DNA of 11,085 bases, taken from contig JASEHG010000047.1 in assembly GCA_030018855.1 (NCBI GenBank), forward strand, positions 1-11,085. The letters run 5' to 3'. The notes under the pieces were generated by a model. It had not been told where the DNA came from. It ran no database searches and was given only the letters and a program-made list of their open reading frames with translations. This DNA is from Candidatus Brocadiaceae bacterium (GTDB lineage Bacteria > Planctomycetota > Brocadiia > Brocadiales > Bathyanammoxibiaceae). Each line of letters begins with the position of its first letter. The first letter of the stretch is position 1. The translations under genes and the position numbers were made by a program. Shown in pieces: positions 5,616-11,085 of the stretch.

Positions 5616-7535
5616 ATGCAAGAGCCGTTTGAGAGGATGGTACTATTAAACCCCGGCCCGGTGGTGGTATCGGAGAAGGTCAGGAAGGCCCTCCTTCGGG
5701 GAGATATCTGTCACAGGGAGGAAGAGTTCTCCCACATCCTTAAGAGGGTAAGGCAGATGCTCCTTGCGGCCTTTACGCCTGGAGGGGGGTACACCTCGGC
5801 GATACTTACGGGTTCCGGCACTGCCGCCATGGAGGCCGCTATAGCCTCCTCCGTGGGGGAAGGCAAGGCCATCCTGATAATCAACAACGGCGTCTATGGC
5901 GAGAGGTTCTCCCGTATGGCCTCCATCTATGGCCACCGCAAGTTTGAGCTAGTTTACGACTGGAGGAAGTTACCAGACCCTGTAGATATTGAAAAGGCCC
6001 TCAGAGAACACCCGGAGATACAGGTGGTAGCCCTTGTGCACCATGAGACCTCTACGGGCCTGATTAACCCCGTGAGGGAGATTGGCAAGGTAGCCAGGAA
6101 ATACGGGAAGGTCTTCCTGCTGGACTCCATAAGCGGCCTCGGGGGGGAGGAGTTAGACCTGGAAGGATGTAACGTAGACCTCTGCGTAGGCTCGGCCAAC
6201 AAATGCATACAGGGGCTCCCAGGCCTCTCCTTTGTATTGATTAAAGAGGAAGAAATGGAGAGGTTAAAGAAGATACCCCCCCGTTCCATGTACCTCCACA
6301 TACCCACCCTCTGGGAGAGTCAGGAAAAGGGCACCGTCCCCTTTACCCCGTCTATCCCGATATTTTATGCCCTGGAGACGGCCCTGGAGGAACTCCTGGA
6401 AGAAGGAGTCCAGGGCAGGATTGCCCGCTACAGGAAGGCCGCCGAGACCCTGCGTAGTGGATTCAGAGAGATGGGCCTCAAGCTCTATCTGCCTGAGAAG
6501 TTACTATCCAATACCATCACTACCCTTTATCTCCCCGCCGGGTTTGACTATCAGACCCTCCATGACGGGTTAAAGCAGAATGGGTTTGTGATTTATGCCG
6601 GACAGGAACGCCTCAAGGGAGAAATCTTCAGGGTGGCCAACATGGGGGAACTTACCAGGGAGGACCTGGAAGGGTTCCTGGGCTGTCTAAGGAAGATAAC
6701 GTCCCGCCCCTCTACCTCAAGTAAGGCCGGGAGGTCTACGGTGCACGCCTTAATCCTTGCGGCCGGGGTAGGTAAGAGGCTCATGCCCATTACAGGCCAG
6801 AGGCCCAAATGCCTGATAGAAATCGGTGGGAAGACCTTGCTGGATAGATACCTGGAATCCCTGAAAGAATCTTCCATCACAGAGGTCACCTTTGTACTGG
6901 GCCACCTGAAGGAGATGATACTCCCAAGGCTCAAGGAGGCAGAAAAGCAATTCAACATCCGCTACATTTTTAATAAAAATTACACGAGGGGCAGTATCAC
7001 CTCCCTCTGGGAGGCCAGGGAATCCGCCTTAGGCGGACAGGGCGACATCCTCATTATGGACGCCGATGTCCTGTTCCACCCCGCCCTTTTAAAAAGACTG
7101 CTTGAGTCCCCTAAAAAGAGTTGTTTCCTTCTGGAGGAAGACTTCACGGATACGGGAGAGGAGATGAAGCTCTTCGTCCAGGGGGAGAGGGTCGCGGCCA
7201 TCTCCAAAAAGAACGTCTTAAAAACACCCCTCGTAGGGGAGGGGGTAGGGTTCCTGAAGCTGGCCGGGGAGCATTGCCCTCAGCTTAGGAATACCCTGGA
7301 GGATTTTATTCTGGAAGGAAGGCTGGACGCGGAATATGAGGAGGCCCTGGACAGGCTATTATCCTGCTGTGAGGTGGGCTACGAACCCGTAGACGGCCTC
7401 CCCTGGATAGAGATAGACTTTGAGGAAGACATACGGAGGGCAGAGAGGGACATACTGCCGATGTTAGACGGCAACAAGGCGGTATCTGCCTCGGCCAGAC
7501 TGAGCGGCAAAAAGGGATTGAAAGGACACCCATGA
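5616..7535 (+). CDS. Bifunctional AEP transaminase - PntC-like cytidylyltransferase
   Basis: This 639-residue fusion has two domains. Residues 1-365 are a class V PLP aminotransferase of the PhnW/AepZ type: L-L-N-P-G-P (10-15), D30-I-C-H-R-E, G-S-G-T-A-A-M-E-A (66-74), H-H-E-T-S-T-G, L-D170-S-I-S-G with the Asp expected to bind the PLP ring, and S-A-N-K196-C-I-Q-G with the PLP-bound Lys. It would convert phosphonoacetaldehyde to 2-aminoethylphosphonate. After a Ser/Arg-rich linker (about 366-375), residues 376-620 are a nucleotidyltransferase: L-I-L-A-A-G-V-G-K-R-L (379-389), R-P-K-C-L, M481-D-A-D and P596-W-I-E-I-D601. This resembles PntC/LicC enzymes that make CMP-AEP from CTP and AEP. ATG at 5616 has AAGGAG with a 6-nt spacer. 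It ends in an ATGA overlap with the next gene. A 15-bp palindrome is read as S-A-L-G-G (470-474). Confidence 0.9.
   Translation: MQEPFERMVLLNPGPVVVSEKVRKALLRGDICHREEEFSHILKRVRQMLLAAFTPGGGYTSAILTGSGTAAMEAAIASSVGEGKAILIINNGVYGERFSRMASIYGHRKFELVYDWRKLPDPVDIEKALREHPEIQVVALVHHETSTGLINPVREIGKVARKYGKVFLLDSISGLGGEELDLEGCNVDLCVGSANKCIQGLPGLSFVLIKEEEMERLKKIPPRSMYLHIPTLWESQEKGTVPFTPSIPIFYALETALEELLEEGVQGRIARYRKAAETLRSGFREMGLKLYLPEKLLSNTITTLYLPAGFDYQTLHDGLKQNGFVIYAGQERLKGEIFRVANMGELTREDLEGFLGCLRKITSRPSTSSKAGRSTVHALILAAGVGKRLMPITGQRPKCLIEIGGKTLLDRYLESLKESSITEVTFVLGHLKEMILPRLKEAEKQFNIRYIFNKNYTRGSITSLWEARESALGGQGDILIMDADVLFHPALLKRLLESPKKSCFLLEEDFTDTGEEMKLFVQGERVAAISKKNVLKTPLVGEGVGFLKLAGEHCPQLRNTLEDFILEGRLDAEYEEALDRLLSCCEVGYEPVDGLPWIEIDFEEDIRRAERDILPMLDGNKAVSASARLSGKKGLKGHP
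7023..7037. repeat. Palindrome TCCGCCTTAGGCGGA inside the cytidylyltransferase domain
   Basis: This is a perfect member of the 15-bp family, read in frame as Ser-Ala-Leu-Gly-Gly (470-474), between the S-L-W-E-A-R-E helix and the strand leading to MDAD. It is tolerated in a surface-loop position before a catalytic strand. Confidence 0.85.
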
Positions 7536-8848
7536 TAAGGCAGGCCATTGTCCTGGTAACGGCCCTGAGGTGGGCACTGGAAGACTGTGCAGGATTACCC
7601 CTCTTCAAGCGTGCACTGCTGGCGGCCCAGAAAGGGGGAATAGAGGAGTTTTATATCGTTGCCAGGGAGGCCGCACAGCTCCAGCCTTTGTTACAGGACA
7701 CAAGACTCAAGGCCACCTTGCGGTGGATTGAAGGAGGTCTGCCTGAAGAATTTTTTAAACCCGATACCAAGGCCGGCCCTGCCACCTTAACGGGGGTGTT
7801 GGTTATCAAGGCAGAAGCGGTCTTTGATGCAAAGGTAATAGAAGGGGTACAGAACTGGGGGCTAGGGGAGGCGGTAGCCAGCCTGGCCGTCAGGAAGGGC
7901 ACGGCAGAGCGAGGTACCTTTGTAAGGCTTGAGGGAGAAAAGGTTGCTGGCTTTGGGGAGGAAGAGGCAGATGCCCTGGCGGCAGGGCTCCTCCTGGTAA
8001 AGACCGAGGCATTGAGGGGGATAGACCTTGGCGACCACAGGAACCCCATAACCTTTACGGAACTAATCCGCCATCTGGCCAATAAAGGTACCGTAAAGGC
8101 GGTTAACGTTACCAAAGAGTTCTGCCATGAAGTTACCTCTCTGGAGACCCTCAAAGGTACAAAGAAGGCACTGTACAAACGGCTGGGCCTCCCCACGGAT
8201 GGCCTGATGGCCATACGTGTCAACAGAAAACTCTCCAGGCTTCTTACCAGGGTGTTAATAAGACTACCTGTTACCCCCAACCAGATAACCCTTTGCAGTC
8301 TCCTTATTGGATTGACTGCCTGCTGGTTTTTCTGGCAGGGGGGCTACTGGTACGGCGTCTTTGCCGCATTGATATATCAGGCCTCGGTCATCGTGGATTT
8401 GAGCGACGGGGAGGTGGCCAGGTTGAAGTTTATGCAGTCCCGGTTTGGTGCCTGGCTTGATTCTGTCTGTGATAGTATAGTTTACGCAGGTATATTCCTC
8501 GCCACTGCCCTGGCCCTCTCCAGACAAGGACATGCCAACGTCCTCTGGGCAGGCACCGTCTCTGCCACTGCCGTCCTCATATGCCTCAACCTGGACGCCT
8601 ACTTGCTCATGCAAAAGGATACAGCAGGGGCGTCCAACACACCAGCCCCCGTTAGAAGTGGCACTGCCACCTTTCTAGGAATGCTGTCCAACGTGGATAC
8701 CTTCCAGATAATCCTTTTCCTCTTCGTATTCTCTGGGCAGATGCTGTGGTTCACCTGGGGCATGGCGGTGGGGTGGGGAGGTTATCTAATGGTCTCTCTT
8801 TCTAGACTCTTTCTAGGATGGATAGGGAAAAGCCGTGCAACGGCCTAA
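7532..8848 (+). CDS. CDP-alcohol phosphatidyltransferase with degenerate nucleotidyltransferase N-domain
   Basis: This 438-residue protein has an N-terminal domain (about 1-215) with the layout of a nucleotidyltransferase fold: a first strand (AIVLVT), then G-L-P-L-F-K-R-A-L-L-A-A-Q-K-G-G-I-E-E-F. However, the glycine-rich LxAGxGxRL loop is absent and no PK follows, so this half is probably not catalytic. The C-terminal half (about 240-432) is membrane-embedded and carries the complete CDP-alcohol phosphatidyltransferase motif D289-x2-D292-G-x2-A-R297-x8-G306-x3-D310-x3-D314. The architecture recalls fused cytidylyltransferase / DIPP synthases. In this operon the donor is most likely CMP-AEP, with AEP transferred to a lipid or polyol hydroxyl. 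ATG overlaps the previous stop (ATGA) with AAAGGA upstream, implying coupled translation; the gene overlaps the next one by 14 bp. Confidence 0.88.
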   Translation: MIRQAIVLVTALRWALEDCAGLPLFKRALLAAQKGGIEEFYIVAREAAQLQPLLQDTRLKATLRWIEGGLPEEFFKPDTKAGPATLTGVLVIKAEAVFDAKVIEGVQNWGLGEAVASLAVRKGTAERGTFVRLEGEKVAGFGEEEADALAAGLLLVKTEALRGIDLGDHRNPITFTELIRHLANKGTVKAVNVTKEFCHEVTSLETLKGTKKALYKRLGLPTDGLMAIRVNRKLSRLLTRVLIRLPVTPNQITLCSLLIGLTACWFFWQGGYWYGVFAALIYQASVIVDLSDGEVARLKFMQSRFGAWLDSVCDSIVYAGIFLATALALSRQGHANVLWAGTVSATAVLICLNLDAYLLMQKDTAGASNTPAPVRSGTATFLGMLSNVDTFQIILFLFVFSGQMLWFTWGMAVGWGGYLMVSLSRLFLGWIGKSRATA

Positions 8849-10973
8849 ACCACCAGGGGACGGTATAGTCCTGAGTGTCTGCCCCCACGACTGCCCTGAC
8901 ACCTGCAGTATCCTATCCCACGTGAAGGGGGGCAAGCTGGTAAAAGTGGAGGGAAACCCTCAACACCCGGTGACCAGGGGGTTCCTCTGTCCAAAGGTAA
9001 GGCACTATCCAGAAAGGGTCTATAGCCCGGAACGGGTGTTATATCCTATGAAGAGGGTAGGCCCGAGGGGTTCAGGTCGCTTAGAGAGGATTTCGTGGGG
9101 AGAGGCCGTGGAGACCATTGCCTCCCGATGGAAGGCCATTATCGCCAGGGAGGGCCCAAGGGCCATACTCCCCTATTACGGTTCTGGTACCCTGGGGATG
9201 GTGCATGGGAAACTGGTGGGGAAACGGTTCTTTAACCGCCTTGGGACGCTACAGCTTGACCGTACCATATGCACCAAGGCGGGACGGGTTGGCTACCTCT
9301 ACACTATGGGAAGCTCGGAAGGGGCGGACCCAAGGGGCATCCCCTATTCAAGACTTGTCATAGCCTGGGGGACTAACACCTTTTCCACCAACGTACACCA
9401 ACTACCCTTCCTCAGAGAGGCCAGGAGAAAGGGCGCCCTCTATGCCGTGGTGAACCCGTTTAGGGTAAAAGGGGCAGAGGTGGCGGATTTGTTCCTCCAG
9501 CCAAGGCCCGGCAGTGATGCGGCCCTGGCCCTCGGCATGATGCACGTAATAATCAAGGAAGGACTCTTTGACAGGGACTTCGTCTCCCGCTCAACCTCTG
9601 GTTTTGAGGAACTGCAGGGACGGGTAGAGGAATATCCCCTGGAGCGGGCAGAGGAACTCACGGACATAGAGGCCAAAAAGATAAGGGAATTTGCCAGGCT
9701 CTATGCCGCCAGTAAGCCCTCTTTTATTTACGTGGGTTCAGGCTGTCAGCATCATACTAATGGTGGCATGACCCTGCGGACACTATCTTGTCTACCTGCC
9801 CTGGTGGGGACGTGGGGGAGGCCGGGTGGTGGTATCTTCTTCCCTACCAGTACGATATTTCCAGTGGACTGGGACTACCTGGAGGGGGAGGACCTGAGAC
9901 CCAACCCGCCTGCCTCATTTAATATGAACAGTCTGGGAGAAATCCTCACTAATGGCAATCCCAGAATCAGCAGTCTTTATGTATTCAATGCAAACCCTAT
10001 GGCCGTACTGTTTAACCAGAACAGGTTGTTAGCTGGGCTTCTCAGGGAAGACCTCTTTACCGTAGTACATGAATTGTTCTTTACAGATACTGCGTATTAT
10101 GCCGACATGGTACTGCCATCCACTACCCAATTTGAGCAGGTAGACCTCCATGCCTCCTACTACCACCTCAGCCTCCAGCTCAGCCAACAGGCCATCTCCC
10201 CGCAGGGCGAGTGTAAGTCTAATCTGGAGACCTTTAGCCTCCTGGCCAGGGCAATGGGCTTTGAAGACCCCTGTTTTAAGCAAGACAGTTGGGACGTGAT
10301 TGGGGAGATGCTGTCTGCCAGGCACCCCGCCCTGGAAGGCATAACCCTGGAAAGACTCATTAAAGAAGGTCATGCCCCACTTAACCTTGAGATACCTTAC
10401 GTGCCTTTTAAGGCCGGTAGTGATAGAAGCGAATCTGACGGGAGATTTCCCACCCCTTCAGGGAAGATAGAATTTTACTCCCAAAAGATGGAAGCCGAGG
10501 GCCTTGACCCATTACCCGCACACATACCGTTAAAGGAGGGTAGGGAGACAACGCCTGCACTTTACGAGAGGTATCCACTCTATCTCCTCACGCCGTCGGC
10601 CCACTCCCTCTTGAATTCCAATTTCGCCAGCGACCCCTGGATGCATAACTCCGACGGTAGGGGCACGGCACGCCGTGCCCCTACTATAATCATCAACCCT
10701 AAGGAGGCCGCCTCAAGGGGTATAAAGGATGGGAACCTTGTAAGGGTCTTTAACGACAGGGGCAGTTGCCTCCTCTGGGCCTCCGTGGAGGATAGGGTAA
10801 AGCCAGGGGTGGTGGTGAGCCTGGGCCAGTGGTGGAGCAGGCAATGCCCGGGAGGAAAGAACGCCAACTGTACTACCCCAGACTTCCTTGCAGACATGGG
10901 AGGGGGCTCGGCCTTCAACACCAATCTGGTGCAGATAGAAAAAGCGGTAGACAGCAGGGAGACAGATACGTAG
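8835..10973 (+). CDS. Molybdopterin / [4Fe-4S] oxidoreductase, DMSO reductase superfamily
   Basis: This 712-residue protein begins with a cluster-binding motif C16-P-H-D-C20-P-D-T-C24 and C52 (GFLCPK), ligands for one [4Fe-4S]. It then has the molybdopterin domain, with I-C146-T-K-A-G-x2-G as candidate molybdenum-ligand region, S-E-G-A-D-P-R-G, and N-P-M-A-V with H-E-L-F-F-T-D-T-A. A C-terminal molydopterin-binding domain (from about 590) includes A-A-S-R-G-I-K-D-G-N-L-V-R-V-F-N-D-R-G and G-Q-W-W. No Tat or Sec signal is seen, so it is probably cytoplasmic. Substrate and electron partner cannot be told, and no small subunit is in the window. The GTG start overlaps the previous gene by 14 bp with AGGG upstream, so it belongs to the operon. 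A 28-bp palindrome is read through at residues 608-617, and the stop codon lies at the edge of another hairpin repeat. Confidence 0.88.
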   Translation: MQRPKPPGDGIVLSVCPHDCPDTCSILSHVKGGKLVKVEGNPQHPVTRGFLCPKVRHYPERVYSPERVLYPMKRVGPRGSGRLERISWGEAVETIASRWKAIIAREGPRAILPYYGSGTLGMVHGKLVGKRFFNRLGTLQLDRTICTKAGRVGYLYTMGSSEGADPRGIPYSRLVIAWGTNTFSTNVHQLPFLREARRKGALYAVVNPFRVKGAEVADLFLQPRPGSDAALALGMMHVIIKEGLFDRDFVSRSTSGFEELQGRVEEYPLERAEELTDIEAKKIREFARLYAASKPSFIYVGSGCQHHTNGGMTLRTLSCLPALVGTWGRPGGGIFFPTSTIFPVDWDYLEGEDLRPNPPASFNMNSLGEILTNGNPRISSLYVFNANPMAVLFNQNRLLAGLLREDLFTVVHELFFTDTAYYADMVLPSTTQFEQVDLHASYYHLSLQLSQQAISPQGECKSNLETFSLLARAMGFEDPCFKQDSWDVIGEMLSARHPALEGITLERLIKEGHAPLNLEIPYVPFKAGSDRSESDGRFPTPSGKIEFYSQKMEAEGLDPLPAHIPLKEGRETTPALYERYPLYLLTPSAHSLLNSNFASDPWMHNSDGRGTARRAPTIIINPKEAASRGIKDGNLVRVFNDRGSCLLWASVEDRVKPGVVVSLGQWWSRQCPGGKNANCTTPDFLADMGGGSAFNTNLVQIEKAVDSRETDT
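10657..10684. repeat. 28-bp GC-rich palindrome inside the oxidoreductase gene
   Basis: The 13-bp arms GTAGGGGCACGGC and reverse complement surround a central AC. It differs from the intergenic copy at 3322-3349 at one central base. It is translated as G-R-G-T-A-R-R-A-P-T (608-617), in a loop just before the conserved I-N-P-x-E-A-x-x-R-G-I block, where recalled family members are shorter. This fits in-frame insertion of a dispersed palindrome into a tolerant loop. Confidence 0.85.
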
Positions 10974-10995
10974 GGACAGGGCTTTAGCCCTGTCC
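10974..10995. repeat. Hairpin repeat GGACAGGGCT-TT-AGCCCTGTCC after the operon
   Basis: A 10-bp perfect stem with a 2-nt loop begins one base after the oxidoreductase TAG. Since TAGGGACAGGG runs directly into it, the stop codon may be part of the repeat. No T-run follows, so it is not a standard intrinsic terminator, though it could protect the mRNA 3' end. Confidence 0.7.
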
Positions 10996-11040
10996 TAAAT
11001 GGACTTTAAACACTATGGGAGGGAACAGCCACCCTCCCCC

Positions 11041-11067
11041 TTCCCCCTCCCCTCAAGGGAGGGGGAA
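11041..11067. repeat. Purine/pyrimidine hairpin at the right edge
   Basis: TTCCCCCTCCC (11041-11051) and GGGAGGGGGAA (11057-11067) form an 11-bp stem with a CTCAA loop; a further CCCTCCCCC tract lies just upstream. It looks like another dispersed intergenic repeat. The downstream bases are A-rich on the plus strand, so terminator function is unsupported there. I see no gene in 10974-11085. Confidence 0.6.
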
Positions 11068-11085
11068 AAAGCGAGGCAGACATGG

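Noticed and set aside
7651..8280. Minus-strand 209-codon ORF
   Set aside because: It lies opposite the nucleotidyltransferase-like/phosphatidyltransferase gene; Ser/Arg-rich composition typical of a shadow frame.
11074..11085. GAGGCAGACATGG as the start of a next gene
   Set aside because: Only four bases follow the spacer; no reading frame can be assessed.

Overview
The window reads as chromosomal DNA of an uncultured, hopanoid-making, probably anaerobic bacterium. The coding sequences use many AGG/AGA and ATA codons, several genes start with GTG, and the intergenic DNA is full of short dispersed palindromes. A GT21/HpnI-like glycosyltransferase suggests hopanoid or related lipid glycosylation. 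These traits would suit Planctomycetes of the Brocadiales type or a Nitrospirota-like lineage, but nothing here fixes the taxon.

Layout. Positions 1-1259 (minus strand) hold the 5' part of a gene for a secreted-looking protein made of ~52-residue repeats; it runs off the left edge. Positions 1308-1448 are a MITE-like element with imperfect terminal inverted repeats and a 5-bp direct repeat (ATACA) at its edges. Next, on the minus strand, come a small membrane protein (1457-1912) and the HpnI-like glycosyltransferase (1989-3224). A 224-bp divergent intergenic region (3225-3448) carries candidate promoters and a perfect 28-bp palindrome.

From 3449 to 10973 six plus-strand genes form what looks like one operon, with 1- to 14-bp overlaps at most junctions: a possible zinc-dependent phospholipase C-like protein; the alpha and beta halves of a TPP-dependent phosphonopyruvate decarboxylase; a fusion of 2-aminoethylphosphonate (AEP) transaminase with a PntC-like nucleotidyltransferase; a degenerate nucleotidyltransferase domain fused to a CDP-alcohol phosphatidyltransferase; and a molybdopterin/[4Fe-4S] oxidoreductase. 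The four middle genes make a coherent route: phosphonopyruvate -> phosphonoacetaldehyde -> AEP -> CMP-AEP -> transfer of the AEP headgroup to a lipid-like alcohol. PEP mutase (PepM), needed to start the route, is not in the window. The roles of the first and last genes are not established.

The second theme is repeat invasion. A 15-bp palindrome, TCCGCCTNAGGCGGA, occurs five times, three of them in frame inside operon genes. A 28-bp GTAGGGGCACGG... palindrome occurs once between genes and once in frame inside the oxidoreductase gene. The alpha/beta decarboxylase junction, probably once a GTGA overlap, is separated by 184 bp bounded by a divergent direct repeat.
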